Shown here in pieces: positions 56,958-64,000 of a DNA stretch of 64,000 nucleotides. The stretch spans positions 56,674 through 120,673 of the forward strand of contig UBQW01000028.1 in NCBI GenBank assembly GCA_900467745.1. Direction: 5' to 3'. The notes beneath the pieces are model-generated. The model worked only from the letters and a program-made list of their open reading frames with translations. It did no database searches and was not told the DNA's origin. How positions within the stretch are numbered: position 1 is the first letter of the stretch; each line of letters opens with the position of its first letter. The translations under genes and the position numbers were made by a program. The stretch comes from Hyphomicrobiales bacterium. Lineage in GTDB: Bacteria; Pseudomonadota; Alphaproteobacteria; Rhizobiales; Rhizobiaceae.

Positions 56958-57908
56958 TTAGCGGAAGCTGCCGATCAGCGGCTTGACCGAGCTGATGCGC
57001 GACTTGTCGAGGAAGGCGCCCTGGCCGGTGTCGACGTCAGTCGGGGTCAGTCCGTACTTCTTCGACAGCGCGATCTGCGCGATCGGGTAGTAGCCTTGGA
57101 GATAAGGCTGCTGGTCCATGGTCGCGAACATCGCACCAGACTCGACCGCATTGACGATCTCGACCGCAAGGTCAAACCCGCCGAACGGGACCTTTACACC
57201 TGCATCCTTGATGGCGCCGGCACCGACGGTCGAAGTGACCGAGCCCGTGCCGAACACGGCCTTGACGCCCGGGTTGGCGATCAGGAACTGCGCCATGATG
57301 TTCTGCGCCTCGGCCGGATCAAGCCCGGCGCGAACTGTCTCGACCTTGATGCCGTTTTCCTTCATCGCCTTCTCGATGCCGCCACCGCGCGCGACCGCGA
57401 AGCTGGCCTCGGGGATCTCGCGCGGGTTGAAGACGACGTCGCCGGATTTCAGGCCGAATTCCTTGATCATCCGGTTGCCGAGCTCGTAGCCGGAAGAAAA
57501 TTCGTTCATGCCGACATAGGCCTGGCGGCAATTGCCCTTGGCGCCTTCCAGATCGTCATTGTTGAAGCCGATGACGACGATGCCGGCCTTGACCGCCGCG
57601 CAGATGCTCTCGTCGAAGGCATCCGACGACGAGATGGCGACGGCGATACCATCGACGCCTGCTGCCGTCGCGCTTTCGATCAGGTCGTTCTGGCGAACCG
57701 GATCGTTATTGGCATATTGCACGTCGAGATCGACGCCAAATTGAGCCGCCGCGTCCTTGGCGCCCTTCACCACAGGGTTGAAGAACTGGACACTCGGATC
57801 GAGATAGATGATCATCGTTGCCTTGACGTCGGCGGCCAATGCCGTAGATGTCATCATCGTGGCGATACCCGCGGCAAGTGCTGCGGTTTTCAACCTGGTC
57901 AATTTCAT
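56958..57908 (-). CDS. Sugar ABC transporter substrate-binding protein (ribose type)
   Basis: The 316-residue precursor has a 25-residue signal peptide (ending STALAAD) and the family-2 binding pattern: YLDPSVQFFNPVVKGAKDAAAQFG near residue 34, ATAAGVDGIAVAISSSDAFDE near 75, PEASFAVARGGGIEKAM near 160 and AVFGTGSVTSTVGAGA near 215. GGAGG lies eight bases before the ATG. Since the unit also encodes kdgF, kduD and kduI, the ligand is probably an unsaturated or plain uronic acid or a small uronide; the homologous Frc systems take up fructose. Confidence 0.9.
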   Translation of the reverse strand: MKLTRLKTAALAAGIATMMTSTALAADVKATMIIYLDPSVQFFNPVVKGAKDAAAQFGVDLDVQYANNDPVRQNDLIESATAAGVDGIAVAISSSDAFDESICAAVKAGIVVIGFNNDDLEGAKGNCRQAYVGMNEFSSGYELGNRMIKEFGLKSGDVVFNPREIPEASFAVARGGGIEKAMKENGIKVETVRAGLDPAEAQNIMAQFLIANPGVKAVFGTGSVTSTVGAGAIKDAGVKVPFGGFDLAVEIVNAVESGAMFATMDQQPYLQGYYPIAQIALSKKYGLTPTDVDTGQGAFLDKSRISSVKPLIGSFR

Positions 57909-58008
57909 TTGCGTATCCTCCCTTTGGATGTGCAATGCGGGTCGAAAGACCCAAGTCTCGGCTGGCGGGCTCCGACCAAAGATCACGCCGGCCGAGATTT
58001 TCCTCCCA

Positions 58009-58039
58009 GGCGTTCCGCTTCTCCCAAAGCGGGAACGCC
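58009..58039 (-). other. Stem-loop between aldehyde dehydrogenase and binding-protein genes
   Basis: GGCGTTCCGCTT pairs with AAGCGGGAACGCC with one bulged base and a six-base loop. It lies about 18 bases after the aldehyde dehydrogenase stop in the minus-strand transcript. It has no T run, so read-through into the importer genes is expected. Confidence 0.5.
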
Positions 58040-58057
58040 CTATCCGTCACTCCCCTG

Positions 58058-59572
58058 TCAGCCGAACCACGGCGTCGGTCGCCCGAACGTCACGTGCACG
58101 CCCTTGAATTGGGAATACTCATCAAAGCCATAGCGGCCGAGTTCGCGGCCGAGGCCGCTTTTCTTGTAGCCGCCGATCGGCAGTTCCGGCGTGCCGTCGA
58201 TGACGCTGTTGATCCAGCAACGGCCGGCGCGAATGCGGCGGATGCTCTGCATGGCGTTTTCGAGATTGGTCGACCAGACCGAGGCGGAAAGACCAAACTC
58301 GCTGGCATTGGCGAGCGCGACGGCTTCATCCGCGGTCTTGAAGGTCAAGGTCGAAAGCACCGGTCCGAAAATCTCCTCGCGGGCAATCGACATCTCGGGC
58401 TTCACGCCGGCAAACACGGTAGGGGCGTAATAGATGCCCTTGTCCTTGCCGACGCGCTCGCCGCCGAGCAACAGTTCGGCACCGGATGCGATGCCGGCTT
58501 CCACGTAAGAATGGACCTTGCCGACATGGGCTTCGGAGATCATCGCGCCGATCTTGGTGCGATCGTTCAGCGGATCGCCGAATGTCACTTTGCGCGAGAT
58601 GTCGAGCAGGCGCTCCATCAATGCGTCGCGTATGCCTTCCTGAACCAGGAGCCGGCTGCCTGATATGCAGCACTGCCCGCCATTGTGGTAGACGCCATAG
58701 GCAATGCCATCGGCGGCAGCCTCGAGGTCCGCATCGGCAAAGACGATCTGGGGCCCCTTGCCGCCAAGCTCCAGCCCGACGCGCTTGACGCTGCGCGCGG
58801 CGATCTCGCCAAGCTTTGTGCCGACGCGCACCGAACCGGTGAAGGCAACCATGTCGACGCCAGGATCTTCAGCAAGCACCTGGCCGGCCGGATCACCATA
58901 GCCGGTGACGACGTTGAAGACGCCATCGGGGATGCCGGCCTCGCGCGCCAGTTCCGCCATGCGGATCGATGTGCCGGAGGTGAATTCGGACGGCTTGAGG
59001 ACGACGGTACAACCGGCACCGATCGCCCACGGCACGCGCTCGGAAGCGATGATGAACGGGAAATTCCAGGGGGTGATGATGCCGACGACGCCGACGGCTT
59101 CGCGCAGCACCAGGCCTAGGCGATCGTCGCCGATATTGTTGTGGGCCTGGCCTTCCAGAGCGCGCGCCTGTCCGGCGGCATAGGACCAGAGGTCGGCGCA
59201 GAAGCCGATCTCGCCGCGTGCCTGCGCGATCGGCTTGCCAACCTCAAGGCTTTCGGCCAGAGCCAGCTCTTCTTGGTGCGCGAGGATGAGATCGGCCACC
59301 TTGAACATGAGCCGCGAGCGTTCCGCACCGGACATGCGCGGCCATGGGCCTGTATCGAAGGCCCGGCGGGCAGCCGCAACCGCCAGGCGGACATCATCGG
59401 CCGAGGCTTCCGGCCAGGTACCAACGACAACGCCCGCGTGACCGGGGCTGACACGGTCAATCGTGCGACCAGACGCGGCATCTACCGACTTGCCATCGAC
59501 AAGCATCTGGTAGCGGGATTTAATGTTCAGCCGCGGATCACCGGAATCAGGCGCAATGAAATTGGACAGCAC
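58058..59572 (-). CDS. NAD(P)-dependent aldehyde dehydrogenase
   Basis: The 504-residue enzyme has the ALDH motifs: TPWNFPF near residue 170, the cofactor region KPSEFTSG near 193, FTGSVRVG near 245, catalytic glutamate in LELGGKGPQ near 268 and catalytic cysteine in GGQCCISGSR near 302. EEIFGPVLS near 400 is also present. It starts with GTG three bases after AAGGGA. It is the first gene of the uronate unit, in front of the importer. The substrate may be a semialdehyde from the uronate route such as 2-oxoglutarate semialdehyde, but this is only inferred from position. Confidence 0.9.
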   Translation of the reverse strand: MLSNFIAPDSGDPRLNIKSRYQMLVDGKSVDAASGRTIDRVSPGHAGVVVGTWPEASADDVRLAVAAARRAFDTGPWPRMSGAERSRLMFKVADLILAHQEELALAESLEVGKPIAQARGEIGFCADLWSYAAGQARALEGQAHNNIGDDRLGLVLREAVGVVGIITPWNFPFIIASERVPWAIGAGCTVVLKPSEFTSGTSIRMAELAREAGIPDGVFNVVTGYGDPAGQVLAEDPGVDMVAFTGSVRVGTKLGEIAARSVKRVGLELGGKGPQIVFADADLEAAADGIAYGVYHNGGQCCISGSRLLVQEGIRDALMERLLDISRKVTFGDPLNDRTKIGAMISEAHVGKVHSYVEAGIASGAELLLGGERVGKDKGIYYAPTVFAGVKPEMSIAREEIFGPVLSTLTFKTADEAVALANASEFGLSASVWSTNLENAMQSIRRIRAGRCWINSVIDGTPELPIGGYKKSGLGRELGRYGFDEYSQFKGVHVTFGRPTPWFG

Positions 59573-59584
59573 GTTTCCCTTAAA

Positions 59585-59670
59585 GCCGACACATCGTGTC
59601 GGCCCTCCCTTTTTATCCGGTTTCAGACCACCGGATTTATGTTGCGTTTGAATTGTATGGTACTGTATGG
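59585..59670. promoter_or_regulatory. Divergent promoter region of the uronate operon and its GntR regulator
   Basis: The spacer contains a perfect hairpin GCCGACAC-ATC-GTGTCGGC (59585-59603) next to the aldehyde dehydrogenase start, and a 7-bp inverted repeat ATCCGGT/ACCGGAT (59615-59636). A direct repeat TGTATGG at 59654 and 59664, ten bases apart, probably includes the GntR half-sites. Operator role is inferred. Confidence 0.5.
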
Positions 59671-59693
59671 TGGTTTAAATTGGATGTCAACGC

Positions 59694-60395
59694 ATGACGG
59701 CGACGAAAGACATGAACCTCGAATCCTTGAAGATTGAGACCGGCGAAACCGCTGCGGCCCAAGTGGAGCGTGACCTGCGCGAGCAGATCATCAAGCTGGA
59801 ACTGGCGCCGGGCACGCGACTTTCCGAGCAGGAGATCGCCACCCGCATGGGTGTCTCGCGCCAGCCGGTGCGCGAGGCCCTGATCGCGCTCGGGAGATCA
59901 AAGCTGGTCGATGTGCGCCCAAACCGGGGCACGGTCGTCGTTCGCATCTCGGCGCGGCAGATGATGGAGGCGCGCTTCGTGCGCGAGGCGCTGGAGACCG
60001 CCGTTGCACGCCGCGCAAGTGAGACCTTCGACAGCTGGACGCGCCGCCGGATCGACACGATCATCGGCAAGCAGCGGATGGCCATGGAAGCACATGACCA
60101 CAACGCATTCCGCCGCGAGGACGAGCAGTTCCATATCGCGATCGCGGAGGGCGCCGGCTGCAGTCTTGCCTGGAGTGCCATCGCCGACATCAAGGCGCAT
60201 ATGGACCGCGTCTGCAATCTGCAGCTTCGCCACCCCGATTCCATGATGCGGCTGATCACCGAGCATGAGGCCATCATCACGGCCATCGACGGACGCGATG
60301 CGGACGCCGCGGTGGCTGCCATGCGCGCGCACCTCAACGGCATTCTGTCGGACCTGCCGCAGATCGAAGCGGATCATCCAGACCTGTTCGAGTGA
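59694..60395 (+). CDS. GntR-family regulator (FCD subfamily) of the uronate operon
   Basis: The 233-residue regulator has a winged helix with EIATRMGVSRQPVREALIALGRSKLV near residues 49-74 and an FCD domain with DEQFHIAIAEGAGC near 140 and EHEAIITAIDGRD near 190. It is divergent from the aldehyde dehydrogenase-importer-kdu operon, the usual position of ExuR/KdgR-like GntR repressors in alphaproteobacteria. The ligand is probably a uronate intermediate. A perfect 10-bp hairpin follows its stop. Confidence 0.88.
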   Translation: MTATKDMNLESLKIETGETAAAQVERDLREQIIKLELAPGTRLSEQEIATRMGVSRQPVREALIALGRSKLVDVRPNRGTVVVRISARQMMEARFVREALETAVARRASETFDSWTRRRIDTIIGKQRMAMEAHDHNAFRREDEQFHIAIAEGAGCSLAWSAIADIKAHMDRVCNLQLRHPDSMMRLITEHEAIITAIDGRDADAAVAAMRAHLNGILSDLPQIEADHPDLFE

Positions 60396-60402
60396 ACGCA
60401 GA

Positions 60403-60426
60403 AAGGGCGTCGAAACCGACGCCCTT
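60403..60426. terminator. Bidirectional hairpin between convergent genes
   Basis: AAGGGCGTCG and CGACGCCCTT form a perfect 10-bp stem with an AAAC loop. It lies 7 bases after the GntR stop and 17 bases after the end of the convergent Gly-rich gene. The T tracts are poor on both sides. Confidence 0.65.
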
Positions 60427-60442
60427 GTGACTTTCAGCGAAA

Positions 60443-61609
60443 TCAGCGGCTTGCCATCACCATTTTGCAGAGGCTGACGAGGCCTGCCTCGAAGCCGCCG
60501 GAGCGTACAACGTCCTTGCAGCTAGCCTTGGCCTTGGCGCGGTCTCTGGCGGACATGTCGTTGATCATCGCCAGGCTGCGGCTGCGGCTGCGGTCGCCGC
60601 CGGTATCGCCATTGGCATCATCGCCGGGATTGGTTGCGCCGGGGCCTCCGGGATTGCCAGGTGTTCCAGGCGTACCGGGGACACCTGGTGTACCTGGATC
60701 CGTGCCCCCCGATCCGGAACCGGGAATTGCGAGGCTGATTTCGGCTAGCGTGTTATCACCCAAACCGACGTTGGCCATGGCAGCGACACTGGGGCCAGAA
60801 CCGCCAACGTTTGCGCCAACACCGGCGTTGACACCATTCGTACCGCCGATACTCGCGGTGACGTCAGCGTCAACTAGACCGCCGCTTGTCGAACCGCTTC
60901 CGGTTGAGCCCCCACCGACCGTGGCATTGGCGTTTATGTCGGCGAGCGTATTGTCGCCCGCCCCAACATTGGCGATAGCGCCGACAGTCGCGAGGTTCGA
61001 TCCGCCAACCGTCGCACCGACATCCGCGTTGACGCCATTCACGCCGCCGATGTTGGTGTTTGTTCCGAGATCGACGATGCTGTTTGTGCCGCTACCGCCG
61101 GAGGTGCCGCCAACACCGAGATTGGCGTTGACATCGGCAAGCGTGTTGTCACCGGCACCAACATTGACCACGGCATCCACATTCGCGATGCTGGACCCGC
61201 CGACGGTTGTGCCGACATCGGCGTTGACGCCGCTTGCTCCACCGATCGTTGCTGTCGTTCCGACACCGAGGCCACCGGACGAATTGTTGCCGCCGACCGT
61301 TGTGGCGCTGTTGATGCCACCGGAGCCACCAACTGTCGCATTCACGCCAAGGCCGCCGGTCGAATTACCGCCGACATCAGCGTTCACACCGCCGGCCCCG
61401 CCGACGGAGACATTGGCGAGGTTCGAACCGCCACCAACCGTGGCATTGACGCCGTTGGCGCCGCCGATGGACACGTTGAGCCCGCCGCCATTGCCGTTGA
61501 TGCTGATCCCGTTCGATCCTCCGACGTCAAACGCCGCTGCCTGCGGTGGAACGAGGACGCTGGCGCAGCCGGCGGCCAGTATGGCAATCGTTGATTTCAA
61601 GTACATCAT
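60443..61609 (-). CDS. Secreted Gly/Asn/Val-rich repeat protein with collagen-like tract
   Basis: The 388-residue protein has a signal peptide (residues 1-26, ending AAAF), with a possible loose lipobox LAAGC at 11-15. Residues 28-295 are built of short GGxxGVNAxVGG units. Longer repeats of about 65 residues contain GVNADVG, VGAGDNTLADVNAN and IGGxNGVNA, beginning near 127, 192 and 259. A collagen-like GxP run (GTPGVPGTPGTPGNPGGPG) occupies 306-324. A short charged domain with two cysteines (364, 381) ends the protein. GGAGG precedes the tandem ATGs. I do not recognise a known family; a surface or matrix role is plausible. Confidence 0.75.
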   Translation of the reverse strand: MMYLKSTIAILAAGCASVLVPPQAAAFDVGGSNGISINGNGGGLNVSIGGANGVNATVGGGSNLANVSVGGAGGVNADVGGNSTGGLGVNATVGGSGGINSATTVGGNNSSGGLGVGTTATIGGASGVNADVGTTVGGSSIANVDAVVNVGAGDNTLADVNANLGVGGTSGGSGTNSIVDLGTNTNIGGVNGVNADVGATVGGSNLATVGAIANVGAGDNTLADINANATVGGGSTGSGSTSGGLVDADVTASIGGTNGVNAGVGANVGGSGPSVAAMANVGLGDNTLAEISLAIPGSGSGGTDPGTPGVPGTPGTPGNPGGPGATNPGDDANGDTGGDRSRSRSLAMINDMSARDRAKAKASCKDVVRSGGFEAGLVSLCKMVMASR

Positions 61610-61940
61610 TTTCTCCTCCGTTATGTCCTGAAAGGGCATGAGCCCCAGGGCCAAAGACCCAGGTCAAAAGCGGAAGTGCGCACTCCAGATCGTTTTAGGC
61701 GAGATCAAGCGTGATCCACAACCTTCCAACAACCTTGTCGGGATAAAGTTCCAAGCTGCCAGTCGGTTCCTGTGGTCGTTAGCGCACCAATCAAGGTGGC
61801 TAAGTAAACTTTAACGCCCGTCCGGCAGTTCGCGCTGAAAGCTCCCCACGAGCGACGAAGTGACCGCGAATGGGACATTTATTGCGCATCCCACAGGATC
61901 GGCCAGCCTGCGACCGATCTTTAAGAACCATCGCTTCTGG
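61610..61940. other. Promoter region of the Gly-rich repeat gene
   Basis: These 331 bp contain no supported gene. On the minus strand two GGAAC words (plus 61766-61770 and 61748-61752) are followed at about 16-17 bases by CTTT and TGTT. These are imperfect matches to the alphaproteobacterial EcfG promoter (GGAAC-N16/17-CGTT). Otherwise I see nothing. Confidence 0.35.
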
Positions 61941-62717
61941 TCAGGAAGCAGCGCGAGTTACAATGCTCGCACCCCACTCTTCAACGGAGATCTCCCCGCG
62001 CGCGCTCAGTGCCGTGCAGATGAAATGCGACAGTCTGTCTTGCCGAATAACGGCAGCACTCAGACGACCAGTCCTATAGGCTGCGGTATCAAGCGCGATA
62101 CGGTTGTCATAAACTTCCGGGCGCAGCGAGTTTGTGATCGTATGACCATGCACGACCATATGGTCGAAAGGGTCAATGTGGTCGAGGAAGCCCGCCCGGA
62201 TCCAGCGCAGATCGTATTCGTCCTGTTCGGCGAGGGGAAGACCGGGGCGTATTCCCGCATGTACGAAACAAAACCCGCCGATCTGCCTATAGGTCAGCGC
62301 GTTATCGAGCAAAACGGCGTGATGTGGGAAAGCGCTTTGTATGTCTGCGGCTATAGCCTTGAAATCAGGCACCGGCCGCCGCGAATAGGCGCTGAGGGTT
62401 GCCACCCCTCCCCAGTCCATCCAGTTGACGGCGTCCGCCGGAGACAATTCCCCGCGAAGCAACGAGCGCAGATAAAAATCGTGGTTGCCGAGGATGAGCT
62501 GCGAACCGGGGTACAGCTCAAGTGTCGAGGCGACCAGATCAAGCACAGCTGGACTTTGCGGGCCCCTATCGATCAGATCACCGAGGAAAATCACGATTGG
62601 TTTTGATCGGCGTTCCTCAGCGACGGTGGCAATGTGGCGCAGTAGAACCTCAAGCAGATCAGCGCGTCCATGAATGTCAGCAACTGCATAGATATCGGAC
62701 GTAGCATGATCATTCAT
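61941..62717 (-). CDS. Calcineurin-like metallophosphoesterase (serine/threonine phosphatase family)
   Basis: The 258-residue protein has all motifs of the bacterial PrpA/ApaH-type phosphatases: DIHGRADLL near residue 15, GDLIDRGP near 46, LGNHDFYLRSL near 77, and VVHGHTIT near 190 with an earlier FVHAGIRPG near 150. It should bind two metals and hydrolyse phosphoprotein or dinucleotide polyphosphate substrates. The length fits. It is a single gene between the Gly-rich gene and an SDR, all on the minus strand but with spacers over 100 bp, so an operon is not implied. Confidence 0.9.
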   Translation of the reverse strand: MNDHATSDIYAVADIHGRADLLEVLLRHIATVAEERRSKPIVIFLGDLIDRGPQSPAVLDLVASTLELYPGSQLILGNHDFYLRSLLRGELSPADAVNWMDWGGVATLSAYSRRPVPDFKAIAADIQSAFPHHAVLLDNALTYRQIGGFCFVHAGIRPGLPLAEQDEYDLRWIRAGFLDHIDPFDHMVVHGHTITNSLRPEVYDNRIALDTAAYRTGRLSAAVIRQDRLSHFICTALSARGEISVEEWGASIVTRAAS

Positions 62718-62822
62718 ATCGGGGATTTTCTCCCGGGGCCTATATCACCCCGCTGACGTTTGACACGACACAGGTCTATGCTACCGCCCGATGCTTAGGC
62801 AAGGTGTTTAAGGGAACTGGGC

Positions 62823-63602
62823 TCAGGCAGGATGCTGCTGGACGCTCAGACCGCCATCCACCGTCAGGCAGGTGGCGTTCATGAACGGGCATTCGTCCGA
62901 AATCATGAATACGGCCGCCATGGCGATCTCCTGCGGGGTGGCGATACGTCCACCCGGGTGCAACTTCATCGTTTCGGCCTTTGCCGCCTCAGGATCGGGG
63001 AAACCATTCCAATAATCGATGACCTTCTGGGTCGCGACATAGCCGGGCGCCAGCGCATTCACGCGGACGTTCTTCGGCGCATATTCGAGCCCCAGCGACT
63101 TGGTCATGCCCAGCAGCGCATGCTTTGCCAGCGGATAGGGAAACGTATGCGGGATGATGGTAAAGGCATGGGTCGAGGCGATGTTAAGGATCACGCCTCC
63201 GCCTTGTTCGATCAGCCCAGGCAGAACCGCCTTCGAGCAGTTCCATGCGCCCTTAAGATTGATGTCGAAGCAGCGGTTCCATTCCTCGTCGCTGGTCTCC
63301 AGCGGCTCGGAAAACACGTTGACGCCAGCATTGTTGACCAGCGCGTTGATGCGCCCGATCTCGGTTTCCGCCGCGCTGACAGCCGCAACAATTGCCTTGG
63401 CATCGGTGATATCGGCCGAGCGCACGCTGACGCGATAGCCCTCATCCTTAAGCTTCGCAGTTTCTTCTTGGAGTAACGCCTCGTCGCGATCGATCAGAAA
63501 CAGGCTCGCGCCTTCCCGCGCGAATGCCTTTGCAATCGCAAGGCCGATGCCCTGCGCCGCGCCGGTAATCATTATACGCTTGTCGAGCAGACGATTGGAC
63601 AT
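62823..63602 (-). CDS. SDR-family oxidoreductase
   Basis: The 259-residue enzyme has TGAAQGIG near residue 12, NNAGVNV near 87, the catalytic serine in LNIASTHAF near 138 and YPLAKHALLG near 152, where Y-x3-K is intact. PGYVATQ follows near 184. It starts 11 bases after the stop of a galactonate-dehydratase-like gene, so it probably acts in sugar acid metabolism, for example as a sugar 1-dehydrogenase or keto-acid reductase. The MSNRLLDK start has AGGGTG upstream; a GTG six codons earlier is possible. Confidence 0.88.
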   Translation of the reverse strand: MSNRLLDKRIMITGAAQGIGLAIAKAFAREGASLFLIDRDEALLQEETAKLKDEGYRVSVRSADITDAKAIVAAVSAAETEIGRINALVNNAGVNVFSEPLETSDEEWNRCFDINLKGAWNCSKAVLPGLIEQGGGVILNIASTHAFTIIPHTFPYPLAKHALLGMTKSLGLEYAPKNVRVNALAPGYVATQKVIDYWNGFPDPEAAKAETMKLHPGGRIATPQEIAMAAVFMISDECPFMNATCLTVDGGLSVQQHPA

Positions 63603-63613
63603 GACGGACACCC

Positions 63614-64000
63614 TTACCACTCGGCGAAACTGCCGTCCTCGTGACGCCAGATCGGGTTGCGCCAGCGATGCCCCTCTTTCGCACGTTCGATCACATAGGC
63701 CTCGTCCACCTCGATGCCAAGGCCGGGGCCCTGCGGGATAGACACGAAACCATCGGCATAGTGGAACACCTCCTTATTAGAGATGTAGTCGAGGATGTCG
63801 TTGCTCTTATTGTAGTGAATGCCGAGGCTCTGCTCCTGGATGAAGGCATTGTAGCTGACGGCATCGACCTGCAGGCAGGCCGCAAGCGCGATTGGACCAA
63901 GCGGGCAATGCGGGGCGACCGCCACATCATAGGCTTCCGCCATCGCCGCGATCTTGCGGCATTCGGTAATGCCGCCAGCGTGGCTCAGATCCGGCTGGAT
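63614..64000 (-). CDS. Enolase-superfamily sugar acid dehydratase, C-terminal end (galactonate dehydratase-like)
   Basis: Only the last 128 residues are in the window; the gene enters from the right. The visible part begins IQPDLSHAGGITECRKIAAM and continues with AEAYDVAVAPHCPLGPIALAAC, in which the catalytic histidine of the APHCPLGP segment is typical of D-galactonate dehydratase and related enzymes. The end is EDGSFAEW. Such enzymes dehydrate a sugar acid to a 2-keto-3-deoxy acid. It is followed by an SDR gene in the same unit. Confidence 0.85.
   Translation of the reverse strand: MQPDLSHAGGITECRKIAAMAEAYDVAVAPHCPLGPIALAACLQVDAVSYNAFIQEQSLGIHYNKSNDILDYISNKEVFHYADGFVSIPQGPGLGIEVDEAYVIERAKEGHRWRNPIWRHEDGSFAEW

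Noticed and set aside
56490..58133. A 547-codon plus-strand frame across the FrcC-type permease and binding-protein genes
   Set aside because: It is antisense to two genes with clear transporter motifs and shows no recognisable fold.
60465..61631. A 388-codon plus-strand frame opposite the Gly-rich gene
   Set aside because: It is a proline-rich mirror of the repeats. The minus-strand frame has a signal peptide and GGAGG before its start, so it is the real gene.

Overview
The window reads as a gene-dense accessory stretch of a GC-rich alphaproteobacterial genome, most likely Rhizobiaceae (Rhizobium/Agrobacterium/Ensifer relatives). Signs are the large number of binding-protein-dependent ABC uptake systems each paired with a small catabolic operon and its own GntR, LacI or LysR regulator, a soluble NAD-dependent formate dehydrogenase (fdsGBA-D), an adjacent tagatose kinase/GatZ pair of the Agrobacterium type, and frequent GTG/TTG starts. 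I see no rRNA, tRNA, CRISPR array, integrase or transposase. The genus is inferred, not shown.

Layout. (1) 1-8.5 kb, minus strand: two transcription units separated by a clear rho-independent terminator at about 2.5 kb. One (8520 to 2556) encodes an SDR, an aminotransferase, an alpha/beta hydrolase, an M20 carbamoylase-type amidase, a bicupin and a nucleoside hydrolase. The other (2191 to beyond position 1) encodes a SsuB/TauB-type ATPase, a class II aldolase and an NMT1/THI5-like binding protein. (2) 8.8-15.7 kb, plus: a complete MalFGK-type importer, alpha/beta hydrolase, GntR regulator and D-2-hydroxyacid dehydrogenase, with a convergent amidase. (3) 17.4-20 kb: a second NMT1-like binding protein with two permeases but no ATPase. 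(4) 20-29.5 kb: PxpA, a PxpB-PxpC fusion and a biotin carboxylase-BCCP fusion in one overlapping operon, a fused amino-acid permease/ATPase with its binding protein, and a DUF1989 (urea-carboxylase-associated) protein. Two related GntR regulators lie in this block, and it is tied together by repeated TTGTT-N-AACAA palindromes. (5) 29.6-36.5 kb: a glycine-zipper protein, a LysR regulator and fdsGBA-D. (6) 36.8-42.4 kb: miscellaneous genes (DUF1275, DUF1622, luciferase-like monooxygenase, GST, small protein, EamA exporter, J-domain protein). (7) 42.8-46 kb: a 1057-residue autotransporter with an exact 207-bp internal repeat, preceded by a perfect 18-bp-arm inverted repeat. (8) 46.2-53.1 kb: ribose-type ABC importer, tagatose kinase, GatZ-like epimerase, LacI regulator. 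(9) 53.2-60.4 kb: kdgF-kduD-kduI with an FrcBCA-type importer and an aldehyde dehydrogenase, divergent from a GntR regulator (uronate/pectin degradation). (10) 60.4-64 kb: a repetitive secreted Gly-rich protein with a collagen-like tract, a metallophosphoesterase, an SDR and the C-terminal end of a galactonate-dehydratase-like enzyme.

How it works together. Most blocks follow one scheme: import a small molecule, process it with the adjacent enzymes, and switch the unit with a local repressor whose palindrome can be seen. The block with the most potential novelty is 20-29.5 kb. There the domains of a urea/guanidine carboxylase (biotin carboxylase, KipI, KipA, biotinyl) are split over two genes and joined to PxpA, a DUF1989 protein and an amino-acid importer under a common operator. 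This suggests an ATP- and biotin-dependent route for an unidentified lactam, amide or guanidino compound.
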